From Microvelia longipes (lineage: Eukaryota; Arthropoda; Insecta; Hemiptera; Veliidae): a stretch of 64,000 nucleotides of DNA. Below are positions 44,456 through 54,687 of this stretch, piece after piece (the first letter of the stretch is position 1; the number at the start of each line of letters is the position of its first letter). The stretch spans positions 16,999,363-17,063,362 of the forward strand of contig JACMZG010001870.1 of NCBI GenBank assembly GCA_018340805.1, written 5' to 3'. The notes beneath the pieces are model-generated. The model saw only the letters and a list, made by a program, of their open reading frames with translations, had not been told where the DNA came from and searched no databases. The translations under genes were made by a program, and so were the position numbers.

Positions 44456-45421
44456 ATGTAAGAGTTTCTACCCTTTCGTAGGCGAACGATAACTCTCGAA
44501 GGCATTCTCAATTGAAACGAAACTTTGCAAATCGCGAGATGTTGTGAAGGTTACGAGGCCTATTGTTTATAAAACATTGTGACGTCATCAATCAAAGTTA
44601 TGACGTCATGAAAAAATTTTTTTTTTGAAACTTGAAATGGCTTTAAAAACAAGGTATTTCGTATTTAGGTAGCGGCTAGCTGAATCGATTAAGACCAATT
44701 TCAACTCAATCGAACCATCACAAATGGCGCAAACGGTATACATATATATATATATAATCTTGTATATATGTATACGTCTAGGTCAAAGACTCGTACGATA
44801 TCTGTTGGGTTCAGTAGTGTTAGAGGGTGGGGATGTAGTATATTAGAGGAGCCTCTACCTCTTGCTCCATCCTGGTAAGCCTACTGTCCCAGAGAGACAG
44901 GACAAAAATGGCTTCCACTAATCCACGCCGAGCTAAGCAGGCCTGTAAAGAGGAAGAACCTCGAAGTAGTCTTTATATGGTCGAAGTCATTCTAAACGAT
45001 TGCGACCGGTTTCAGCTCAATCGGACAATCCTAAGTGACGAAAACGGTATTTTATTTTAAAAATCATGAATATATTTTTTTTCAACCTAAGGTTATACTC
45101 AAATAAAATTTGTTCACAAAAAAATTTGACATTTTTCTTTAAATTGTTATAAACAATCATAAATGTCTGTAAGAGTTAATACCCTTTTGTATGGTGGACG
45201 ATAACTAAAACTGATTAAGATGAAACTATAATCTTTTCATACCTTTATACAAGGTTACTCCAACGTGTGGATTTATTTCTTGTATTCTTTATACCTCTAT
45301 AAAAACGTATTAGTTATGTATTTAAATATAATTATTATTTTTTTTATATGGCTTGTTAACTGCAATATCATGCTTAATATTAATAATAGAGGATTAATAA
45401 AATCAATTTGCGAGAACCTCT

Positions 45422-45655
45422 CAGGCCGCGAAGCGGGCCTGTGAAACGAGGCTGTGAAATTCGCTAAATACGTGGCAAAATGCCATTGTAACAAGAAACG
45501 ATAATGAAACCATACATAATACAAAACAACAATGTGGCCGCAAAGCGGCCACTGGGAGGCCCCGGGCCGCGAAGCGGCCCGGTGGGCCGACGTGCGGAGC
45601 AGACGAGGCGCGAAGCGCCGAGACCGCGTAGCGGCTACGGGCCGAAGGCCCGTAT
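45422..45655. repeat. GC-rich array of GAA-loop hairpins, copy 2
   Basis: CCGGGCCGC-GAA-GCGGCCCGG, GGCGC-GAA-GCGCC and ACGGGCC-GAA-GGCCCGT are kept. The first 9-bp hairpin has one loop-side change (GGCCGCAAAGCGGCC), which keeps five of the stem pairs. Confidence 0.88.
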
Positions 45656-45657
45656 TT

Positions 45658-47284
45658 TATATGAAGTCTTGAAAGTGGACTGTTTTTGCACATCCTATAA
45701 TAATTTCAAGGCAAGCGCCTATTAAGCTAAAAGCGCCCATCCTCTCCCAAGACCAATTGAGCTATGTACTAATTAAAGAAAGTTTCCTTTGAATGTGTAA
45801 AAACTCCCTGTAATTAAAAATAAATACGTCTTCAAAATCGAAAATCCCTCAATTTTCTAGAGGATTTCTGTGGTTTTTGTGCACTCAAAACTTATAATAA
45901 GCATTATTTAGTAAAACCGATTAATTCAACAACCTAATTCCTCTACTTATTAAGATAGCGCTGTATATTGCTTAACCATTTTGGCTTTTGGCAAAGCTTA
46001 ATTGTATGCGTTATGATCTAATAAACTAAAAGACTTTATCAAAACCTCGTTTTGGAAAGATAATTTTTAGGAGCTTTGGACATGGCTCAATTTTTCATCC
46101 GCCAGTTATTTTGTTGTTATAAAGTGTTAACGAACTGTTTTGTGTTGCAATTACTAACAATGTTAACATACAATAACATTATAAACATACAATCTTAACA
46201 GAGTAATAACAAAAAGAAAATTAATGTATGTGATAATAAGCAATTTGAAATTCATTAAGATTATTTATTAACATTTACAAACATTGATTTTTGTATTGAT
46301 TTTTTCTAAATATTAATTTATATGTTTTTAATCACAATTAAATCATTAATTAGAAAATTTCTAAACAAGAAATTAAGTTAAATAGAAAGCATTAAGGAAA
46401 ACCTTTGTAGAAAGATGAGCAAAAAAAGACCATTTTAATCTTATTTTCTTTGATGTGACAAAGAAAAAAATAAAAAACGTAGGGAAAGTTAAATGACCTT
46501 TATCACCTTTTATTGAAAACAGAAAAAAAATTACTTGGGTTTTCTTTGTTTTATTTGTAACTGAATTTACTTTGTAATGCAAGATTCTTATTTAATCTGG
46601 TTCCCTTTTAAGTTGGTCGACTTTGTCCTACTTTGTATTTAAGCATAATTATTTTAGCGTTTTTGCCTCTGTGCTTTGATAAAATTTATAAAGAGAAAAT
46701 ATCTAAAGTGACATTACCATTTTTGTTTAGGTTGTTTTCTGTTTTACACAAAAAACCCGAATTAAACAATTTGGTTGTAGGGAATCATAGAATTTTTTCT
46801 TGTAGCCTTGGATTTGCTTCGCTCGTCGTTAAAATGTCTTAGTTGCCAAGGCCATATTACTTCGGTCTCGTTAGGCCTGACCTTAAACATAATCAATAAT
46901 TCGATGTTGAGTCGCTCGTCCTCAGAATACCATAAGAAAACGGTACCATTGTCTTATTTGCCTGACAGAGATGTAAACAATCATTTTCTATAATTGTATG
47001 TATCCCAACATGCATTATATATGTCCGCTGATAAATTCAAGTGTCTTCTTAAAATATATTAAATACTAGAATTAAAAAAAATATATGCAAGAAACAGAAA
47101 CAAAATAACTAAATAACAAAAAAAAATGAAAAGAAGATAAAGAAAGAGTATTTGTGAGAGAGGAAAAAGAGAAAAAGGAAAAGGACAGATAGGCTGAGAA
47201 TAGAATAGCATAAATAAATAAATCACAGAGAATAAAAAATAAATAAAAGTATCACTTATTTAGCCATTTAAAGATATTTTTTTA
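45658..47284. other. AT-rich DNA; one tRNA-like piece
   Basis: GTACATAGCTCAATTGG on the minus strand at 45752-45768 resembles a tRNA box A (TAGCTCAATTGG), but no box B follows at proper spacing. No gene is supported. The GATTTGCTTCGCTCGTCGTT stretch at 46809 resembles the SINE body. Confidence 0.35.
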
Positions 47285-47730
47285 TAATTTTTAAAGATAG
47301 ATCGTCTTTTAATTTTAGCGTATTATAGAGCGTAAGGGCGACGTCAATGAACTGCTTAGATAAGAGAATAGTACTGTAAGCCGGTATACTTAGTTTTTTT
47401 TGTTATGTTTCTGATGAGGTGTGAGTGGGATACGTATAATTTTGCCTCGTAGAAAAAATTTAGCAGAGTAACTTTTCTGTATAATTTATCTATTGTAAAA
47501 ACCTTAAATATATCGAATTATTTTTCACTGGAGAAATCTTTACGTTTTTTCAGTTTGGTTTCAATTACAGCTATTTGGGATATTTCTCCTGAATTTATTG
47601 AGCTGGGACATGCTGAACCCCATGCTTCTAAACCATATTCTATGATAGACTGGACTAATGCGTATTATACTGTTTTCATAAAACGCTGAAAAATGTTGCG
47701 ATTAATTTGACATTTAGCACGTATGTAGCA
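47285..47730 (-). pseudogene. Jockey-like LINE RT C-terminal relic
   Basis: The minus strand from 47730 reads AKCQINRNIFQRFMKTV, stop, YALVQSIIEYGLEAWGSACP, then ETKLKKRKDFSSEK, stop, IDKLYRKVTLLNFFYEAKLY and, after a one-base shift, KQFIDVALTLYNTLK. The SIIEYG..AWG block and the spaced basic/aromatic tail are characteristic of the thumb and C-terminal region of jockey-type LINE RTs. Two stops and one shift over ~145 codons. It ends without a visible poly(A) tail. Confidence 0.75.
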
Positions 47731-47872
47731 GTATATAAGAGTAACATATGTGCTAATTTTCATTTCTCGTTTTTTTTTTAAAAATCGGAAAGTAATCCAA
47801 TTGAGTTGAAATTCGGTACAAGTGTAATACCTTTACGTAATATAAAAGTTGACCAAGTTTCATTTCAATCAT

Positions 47873-48077
47873 AGAACTTAAGCAGCATCGAGTGTGTTCA
47901 AAACTGTATGGGTGACCGCTGGGAATGATACGCATTTAATTACTAACTGAGGACGAGCGAAGCGAGTCCGAATACGTATTTCAGTATAAATTTAACGACT
48001 TGTATATTTTTAGCATGAGCGAAGCGAAACTGATGTGAAGAGGAAAAGTTCTGAGACACCCCGTACCCGATTTTTTT
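47873..48077 (+). mobile_element. 5S rRNA-related SINE, well preserved
   Basis: CATAGAACTTAAGCAGCATC, then GTATGGGTGACCGCTGGGAA (47907-47926), near-identical to 5S rRNA box C with its surrounding bases. The body has ACTGAGGACGAGCGAAGCGA/GTCCGAAT, a second GAGCGAAGCGAAAC block and the tail GAGGAAAAGTTCTGAGACAC and CCCGTACCCGATTTTTTT. The sequence just upstream (GACCAAGTTTCATTTCAATC) resembles the F2 3' part. Confidence 0.8.
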
Positions 48078-48540
48078 ATTTTCTGCCACTACAGTTATAG
48101 TTCTTAAATTTTTTTTCTTAGGGAAAAAAATCAAAATTGATTACATCAATATTTACTTTAAATGCTTTTAGTAGAATAAAAACAGCATTGTCACTAAGTA
48201 AGTTTATTATATCTATATTCGCAAGAATAACGCTGAGTTTTTGTAAAAACCCTTGATGGATAAAATATATTCAACGTCAAAGTTTGTAATATTTCTAAGA
48301 TGGGATATTTTTCATCTCTGGAGAAAATGAATATTTCAGTATTTTTTATAGAAAATTGCGAATGATTTTTTGGGCTTCCTTTCCACATCTTGGCACCTTC
48401 TACGTGTTGAAAGTTTTTGATCTCATATTCTTTTGATGCAATACTTCAGATATACTTTTTAAGTATTTTTAGGTTTCTAAATTTTAGAATAATAAAACTT
48501 TTAAATCGTTTTTATAATATTGTCAGTACTGTATTTAGTT
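48078..48540. other. No feature recognised
   Basis: AT-rich DNA without supported gene or repeat. Confidence 0.3.
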
Positions 48541-48549
48541 TTTAATATT

Positions 48550-48582
48550 CCTCACCTGCCACCGTAGATATATAGGAAATAT
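48550..48582 (+). mobile_element. F2 head interrupted by MITE
   Basis: CCTGCCACCGTAGATATATAGGAAA is the F2 terminal palindrome; the F2 sequence resumes after the MITE as ATTGTGTTCATCC at 49134. Confidence 0.55.
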
Positions 48583-49125
48583 CTTAGAATAATACTATAT
48601 ATAGAAGGAGCACTACTGATAACACGAAAGTCGATTTACTGGTGCAACTAAGTAATGCTGCCACCCTTACAATATACAATTTTCTAAAAACAAGTTGGCA
48701 ATACTTCCGGTTGCTGAATTATTATGTTCTATTATTAATTAATGATTGATTATTCATAAAAATACTTATATAAATATCGGTGCATTACAATATTTTATGC
48801 ATTTTAAATTGTAGTTTAACGTATTTATTAAAATTATATATAAAAAGTAGTCCTCGTCAACTAAATGTAGATTCTTGTATTCCGCCACCCTTTTGCCATC
48901 TAAGACCAGTTTTATTAAATACTCAGCAGGTGTTTTAAGTTATTATATTTGTTCTTTACGATCTTTCTTCATTAATAGATATTTATGACAAATATTTAAA
49001 ATAATGTTTTGTTGTCAGGTTGGCAGCATTACTTAGGTGCACTAGTCAACCGGCTTTCGTGTTATCAGTAGAATTACATTGTGTTTACGGTCCTGTGCTC
49101 CTTTTATATATAGTATTATTCTGAG
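48583..49125. mobile_element. MITE with perfect 8-bp TSD, copy 2
   Basis: Starts CTTAGAATAATACTATATAT and ends TAGTATTATTCTGAG, with TIR blocks identical or near identical to copy 1 (GGAGCAC, GATAACACGAAAG, GGTGCAACTAAGTAATGCTG). Flanked by GGAAATAT at 48575-48582 and 49126-49133. The left arm lacks ~30 bp (GACCGTAAACAC...) that the right arm keeps. Interior unrelated in length to copy 1 and noncoding. Confidence 0.88.
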
Positions 49126-49179
49126 GGAAATATATTGTGTTCATCCTAAAAATATAAAACTGAGGTGTCATCATACTTA

Positions 49180-49795
49180 ATAAGGATGATGCATGTTTGC
49201 CAAATATATTTTTATTTAAAAGTCCACTACATTTAATGAATAATAGCACTGACAATTTTTTTTTAGATTTTTCCAATTATTTTGAATTAATTTTTAAAAT
49301 TTACTGTTGTTGGTGCGTGTTGTTCAAGGCGAGACCGTATCGCACCTATTATTTTTAGGTGCGATCGCTATTTAAACCGTATTTAGAACTATTCATGAGT
49401 TTTATTCCTTAACGTACCTTTTATTTTCAGACTCCTAGCTGCTTTATTCTACTGCAAAACCGCTTCACAGTTTTTGTTAATAATGTCAAGTTCTGGTAGG
49501 AAATCACTCTTATCACATGTAATAATAATAATTTATGTGTTATCGATGTATTTCAACTTTTTAATTATAATATTTTAACAATATTATAATTATATTTATG
49601 CTATTTTAAACAATTAAAACGAAATATTAGTGGTAATTTTGTGTTTTAAAATGGTTTGTGCTCATAATAAACTATCTGTGATAAATTTTCAAGTGCTTTT
49701 TGTTCGCCTTACTTTTCGTTTAATTTATGACATTATTGCATTGAATTTGAGGAAATAGTTATTCTTTAATTAATATGTACTAACTTTGAATTTCA
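49180..49795 (+). repeat. ~590-bp unclassified interspersed repeat, copy 2
   Basis: Direct-orientation relative of 20400-20955. This copy contains an extra GGTGCGATCGC next to a diverged GCACCTATTATTTTTAGGTGC hairpin (49345-49365). Confidence 0.75.
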
Positions 49796-49829
49796 ACTCA
49801 ATTGTATCATTGTCGGATTTTTACAATTT

Positions 49830-49985
49830 TTTAAAAAACGTACACTAGTCATTTGATAAAAATTGAACTAATGCTGATAATGAGAAAACTTATGTTAGTT
49901 ATACACACACTTACAGACAGACAACATCCCGGTTTCCGATTTTTTTTTGCAAACACGATGCTTTTCCCATATACCTACACAAAGT
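49830..49985 (-). mobile_element. F2 fragment, internally deleted
   Basis: CACACACTTACAGACAGACA followed directly by CCCGGTTTCCGATTTTTTTT and TGCTTTTCCCATATACCTAC, so the middle of F2 is missing. Confidence 0.65.
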
Positions 49986-50182
49986 TAGATTTGAAAGAAA
50001 TGTACATTTATCTATGTGGATAATTGACGTACAAAATTTCATTTTAATATTTGTCATCATTCTGAAAATATTAACTTTTGAAACTTTGACGGCCTTTAAA
50101 TTTTGATCTTTCCACAGTTTTCGATGTACAACGTTCGTCAGATAGCGTAAATCACGATAAACTAGTAGTCAAAATTTATTCA

Positions 50183-50183
<1 letters not shown>

Positions 50184-50247
<64 letters not shown>
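50184..50247. repeat. (TA)n microsatellite
   Basis: About 60 bp of TA repeat. Confidence 0.9.
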
Positions 50248-50285
50248 CTATACACATTTACAGTATAAATATATTTGTCATTAAA

Positions 50286-50405
50286 CAGAGATTTCACTTG
50301 AATTATATGTTTTAGATATTTTAATACCCCTCAAGTGATTTTTACTAAGTTATATGTCTGTATATGTTTGTTTCTATTGTTATCGTAGTTCCTAGATTGA
50401 TTAAA
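50286..50405 (+). mobile_element. F2 central fragment
   Basis: TACCCCTCAAGTGATTTTTAC, TTATATGTCTGTATATG and TTATCGTAGTTCCTAG match the central part of F2. Confidence 0.55.
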
Positions 50406-52240
50406 TCACTTATTAATTACCTCTTATTAATTGTTTAAGTATTCATATTCTCCGAGCTATTATGGCTTTTCTCTTAAAAGTGAAAAAATTCTTCATAAAT
50501 TTGGCTAAAAATAAAGTTAAAAGACAAAAATTTAATGTTATTACGAGAAGGAGAGGACAGATTTGTTATAACCGTTTTAAGTAAACATTTTTAAAGCTTG
50601 TCAGTAAAGCTCCAACCAAGGGAAACAGAAGACCATCCTGACTGAAATTCAAACTGCAAACTGAGCAGACATGAATATTTAGCTAATAGGTAATTCTACC
50701 CCTTTACATTTTAAAATAAAGTCCTCTTTTTGTTGATATACATATGTTTTCTTCATATGTATTTTTTTATCATTTTATTTCTAAAATCAATTTTCAGCAG
50801 GAATAGTATATTAATTTTATCTTCCTGCCGGTAAATAATGTGTAGTTTAATGACCAGTTTTTTGGGGGGTAAAGAAATACTTTTTAATTTTAAATCTTAT
50901 AAAATGGGATGCCTTTCCTTTTTTAAGAAGCGGCGTCCTCTAAATGTATGAGAGGGACTGACCAAAATGATTTTACATTCTTTTTGAGGGTGGCACCCCC
51001 ATAATTTATACGGGTGGCACGAACAAAACACTATTTTATTTAAAGGATTCAAATAAAGGTCTAGACCTTTATTTGAATCCTTATAATATGGAATCCACTG
51101 GCGCTAACGTTACTAATACTATTTTATTTGCCTAAAGTCTGTTTCAGACCAAAAGAAATTTTATTAAGCACTAAATAAATTGAGAATTTTTTGAAGGCGT
51201 CTCGCTCAAGGCAAATACAAAAAAAATGTATAAAAATTGGAGTATCACAATTATTAAATTATTTAATTTGGAGATAAAATCTTGTTATGCGTCTTGGGTG
51301 TGAAATGTAAGTTTTCCCTTTTAGTAATTACCTCTCTTGTATTTGCCTCAGGAGTTAATTGTCATTACTCCTTCCTTCCGAGTTTAACTTATAATTACAT
51401 CGGCTTCGCCTCGTGAGTTAACTTTATTGATTTCCTTAGCTTTTGGCTTAGAAGCTAACATATTGCTCAGAGATGTAAAAGCATTCTTTACTCTCTTGGT
51501 TCACAAATAACGATAGACTTATTATGCAAAAACTATTCTTATTCCTAATCTACATTTCAGATGAACTCAAATCGATTAGAGAGACTACTAAAATAGACAA
51601 ACTGTCAACATACCACTTGTTTTTCTGCTCCGTATCCTGTTTTTACTCTCTAGATATTTTGTTAGGTTAATAAAAACCTAAAACCAAGGCAACCGTCTAT
51701 ACTTTCTTTGTGTTCGAGACTGTTAAAAAGTTAAAAAGGAGATATATCTCTTTACCTTTTTACGTTTATTGACATGCTTGAAAAATAGCTTTTCTATTTG
51801 TTATAAAGTAGAAGGATGCTGTAGAAAGTTGGTCCGAACCTGAGAGCTTGTATAACAAACGACCGCCGCCTCCCGTCCTTTAAGGACAGGGGCATTGGTA
51901 TTTTCTTTCTACTCACTTGAGAAAAAACAAAACGCATTTTTATTTGTCTAAGTAAAAGCTATCAACATGGATGTTTGTATGTTTTTTCATAATTGAATTA
52001 CATGCTCAGAAAAAGTTTATCAGAAGACCATATGGAAATGATCACCATTACCTCTCCTCTTTCCAATCAACCACGTATAAGATTAAATTTTTGATTAAAA
52101 TTAGCGTTAAAATTTGACTTATAATTCTGGTGCGAAGGTCTTTGCTCTTCAATCAATTTTTTGTTTGAGTTTTCGGTATACGCTTTATAAACAGAGCTGT
52201 TGTTTAATTTTTTCGACTTTTTCAAAGAAAATTCGCAATT
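50406..52240. other. Unassigned DNA; one perfect palindrome
   Basis: 51043-51082 is a perfect 40-bp palindrome centred on GGTCTAGACC. 50920-51035 has two loosely similar blocks (GAGGGACTGACCAAAATGAT, GGGTGGCACGAACAAAACAC). No gene was recognised. Confidence 0.5.
51043..51082. repeat. Perfect 40-bp palindrome
   Basis: AAGGATTCAAATAAAGGTCT on the left is the exact reverse complement of the right 20 bases, without a spacer. Confidence 0.92.
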
Positions 52241-52354
52241 TACATAAAAGTAGTAACAATTTACTTAAACAAATTAGTAAATAGTAAATTTAAAAACTTA
52301 ATTAAATTTACTATTTACTAATTTGTTTAAGTAAATTGTTACTACTTTTATGTA
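52241..52354. repeat. Perfect hairpin with 51-bp arms
   Basis: Arms 52241-52291 and 52304-52354 are exact reverse complements, with a 12-nt loop (AAAAACTTAATT-like). The arm begins TACATAAAAGTAGTAACAAT. Perfection over 51 bp suggests a recent event or a hairpin artefact. It lies next to an F2 copy. Confidence 0.92.
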
Positions 52355-52364
52355 TGTAAAAATA

Positions 52365-52428
52365 TTTTTCTCTAGGCAGCACAACTAGAAGATACGTCTA
52401 ATTTTTGAGCTAAGTTTGCGCTTTCTAG
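52365..52428 (-). mobile_element. F2 minus copy, first part
   Basis: TAGGCAGCACAACTAGAAG, TAATTTTTGAGCTAAGTTTG and the duplicated CTTTCTAG. The rest resumes at 52755 after the inserted MITE (GGAGTTATTCGTGAC, AACCACTCAGAGCGCC, the CATACCTACAGTAGG palindrome) and ends near 52890. Confidence 0.65.
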
Positions 52429-52746
52429 CATAGAGATACATACTAGAGGGGGCATAGCCTATCTCAATACAAGAAGAGGCATGAAATATTATTTTGTGGC
52501 TCTTAGGGGCTCTGTGTACCTCACTGAAACCTCCTCCAGGAGTGAGTTCAGGTTAAAATGAATAACTTTTTCCGGCTTCCTGCACATTGTTTGAGTTCTG
52601 ATTTGTATTTTTAACGTTCTACTATATAAGTTAATGTAATTTTGCACTGATTATTTTATTTTATTTATAAGCGAAGGAGGTCAGGTTACTTTGTTGGTGT
52701 TTCAAAATTTAACCTATAGAGTCCCTCTAGTAATAATATCTCTATG
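52429..52746 (+). mobile_element. hAT-like MITE, complete
   Basis: 318 bp with TIR CATAGAGATACATACTAGAG / CTCTAGTAATAATATCTCTATG and a perfect 8-bp target duplication CTTTCTAG at 52421-52428 and 52747-52754, as in hAT elements. Interior contains GGGGGCATAGCCTATCTCAA and GTAATTTTGCACTGATTATT, shared with partial copies at 12.8 and 38.9 kb. No coding frame. Confidence 0.85.
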
Positions 52747-52754
52747 CTTTCTAG

Positions 52755-52890
52755 CATAAACACCTTGGGAGTTATTCGTGACAAACACACAGATATGATA
52801 AAAACCACTCAGAGCGCCGTAAAAGTGCCTCTCATTTTTGGATGCACATCATATTTTTCCTCATACCTACAGTAGGTTAGGAAAAGAAAA
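52755..52890 (-). mobile_element. F2 minus copy, second part
   Basis: Continues the interrupted F2 copy with CATAAACACCTTGGGAG, ACAAACACACAGATATGA, ACCACTCAGAGCGCCGTAAA and TCATACCTACAGTAGG. Confidence 0.6.
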
Positions 52891-53585
52891 AAATGTTGTT
52901 TCGAATATCTGTAAAAGTCTTTAACTTGATTTATTTAATTTTGAAATGGACAAAACACATATAAAAGTTTTAATGTTAAACTACAAAATCCTTCACCAAT
53001 TGCTAAGAGAACCGAGTGGAACTCGCATTTGTAACCAATATTGTATGTATTTTTAGGATGCCTTATGTAGCTATAGAGTACTAAATTATTACACTGGATA
53101 CATCCTCTACTGCCTACCTTTTATTCTGTACACAACGTATCATGCACCTATTCACACATTGCGATGTACGATTCTATCAAATTCAGTTTAGTCAGCCCAA
53201 AGTAGGTAAAAACAGTCCATTTTTCTAATGTTTCTGGTTCTTCTAATGTTTTTAAAATTCAACTGCAGTTTTTTTTCTATTTAGAGAGGACTTGAATGTT
53301 TTCACAATATCTCACCAATTCTTGTGAGATTTTTTTAATTTGTTGTCTTAAGTTTAGTCTAAATATATTTCACTGTTTGGTCCTTAGTGCCTTAGAAAGA
53401 CATCAAATTAACTCTGCATTTTATATACTATCTCTTATATTACTAATATGATTTAATACACACATAGGCAGACGATAATATAGATATACAAACAATCATT
53501 TTTGAGTTGTGAAATCTGTTGGCCCTAAAACGTGACAATTATTTTTTTATTATTATTCAATTTCCTTTTTACAAAAATATACATA
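52891..53585. other. No feature recognised
   Basis: AT-rich DNA without supported gene or repeat. Confidence 0.3.
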
Positions 53586-53768
53586 AAAAATATTGGGTAT
53601 GGGGCATCTCTGAACTTTTTCTAATCACATTGGATTCGCTCATCCTCTCTACTTCATCTCGCTTTGCTCGTCCTCAGAATATAAAAGTCGTTAAATTTAT
53701 ACTCCAACATGTTTTTTTAATTGTGTACTTTTCCTATATACCTACGGTATAAATGAGGAAAGTAAAAA
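53586..53768 (-). mobile_element. SINE tail joined to F2 head
   Basis: Minus strand: first the F2 terminal palindrome (TTTATACCGTAGGTATATAG at about 53750-53731), then about 40 bp of other DNA, then the SINE body (CTGAGGACGAGCAAAGCGAG) and tail (CCCCATACCC). The 5S head is absent. It is either a deleted composite or an F2 derivative carrying the SINE 3' half. Confidence 0.6.
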
Positions 53769-54687
53769 CTTCACGAAATATGTATTTCAAACCTAAAAAT
53801 TGCTTTCAAAAAATGTTGTAAATCACTGACTTTCAGTAAACTAAAAATAGCTTTTAATTAATAAAACTTGTCAAACTTATCCATTGAATAGAAAACTACA
53901 ACGTATCCTTCCGAGCCGAGCTTTCACAATTATTTTACTCCAAAACTTTATTTATACATTTACTCAATTTCCCCTTCATTTTCATTTATCTCTATTTTAT
54001 TATTTAGTACAGCTTTAGTATTTACTAGATATATGAATGAATATTTTTGAATTGAGGGATATTTTTGAAGGGAAAAGAGCATTAACACTTACTACAATCA
54101 GTTTTAAAGATATACTTTTAAAAGCTTATTAAAATTAATATAAATTATATAATTTGAAATAACCCTCTAAAAATTAACTGAAGTATTGGCTTTGTGGGTA
54201 ATTAGTTTTGTAATTAATTAAAACTATTTTAAACCGAAAATTCAATGAGTTTATTTCAAATTATGTTTATCTGTTTTTTAATAATACATTTATTTCTTCC
54301 CTTATTAAAATCTGTTTCAGAGATAAAATCAATATTAATATAAACTTTGCGTAAAAACATAAAGTTTATAATTTTGACTGATTACTTTAAAGTCAATTTT
54401 TTAAAAACAAAATTATAAAAATTAAAGTTAGAAAGTTAAAACTTAGTTTTTAAAAGTATTTCAGATATTACTAAAAACAGTATATATACCAGATGGGACC
54501 AAAAAAAATTTTGAAAAATATTTTTCGATTTATCAAACAACTTGATTTCTTAATTAAAATTATCCAGCCGATTGCAAAGATAAATAAATAATAAAACACA
54601 AAATTTAACCCACATTTAAAGTAAATAAATTGGATGATGAATATTTAATTAAATTTTAGTAAAGTTTTAAAAAAAAATATTACCGGG
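53769..54687. other. AT-rich DNA, no gene
   Basis: Nothing beyond AT-rich sequence and short homopolymers was recognised. Confidence 0.3.

Larger units (their letters stand above)
44195..45657 (+). repeat. ~1.5-kb tandem unit, copy 2
   Basis: Same series of parts as copy 1 (TA tract 44312-44455, TGACGTCAT boxes at 44581 and 44601, GC hairpin array at 45422-45655). It lacks a ~35-bp stretch in the head and differs by small indels. Between the shared parts, 45040-45300 differs from copy 1. Confidence 0.85.

Noticed and set aside
42700..44481. Frames with Tyr-Ile runs at 42.7 and 44.2 kb
   Set aside because: Products of (TA)n tracts, open only because TA repeats lack stop codons in two of three phases.
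47860..47930. Functional 5S rRNA gene
   Set aside because: Only the 3' half is similar, with substitutions in paired stems, and it is followed by the SINE body rather than a T-run terminator.
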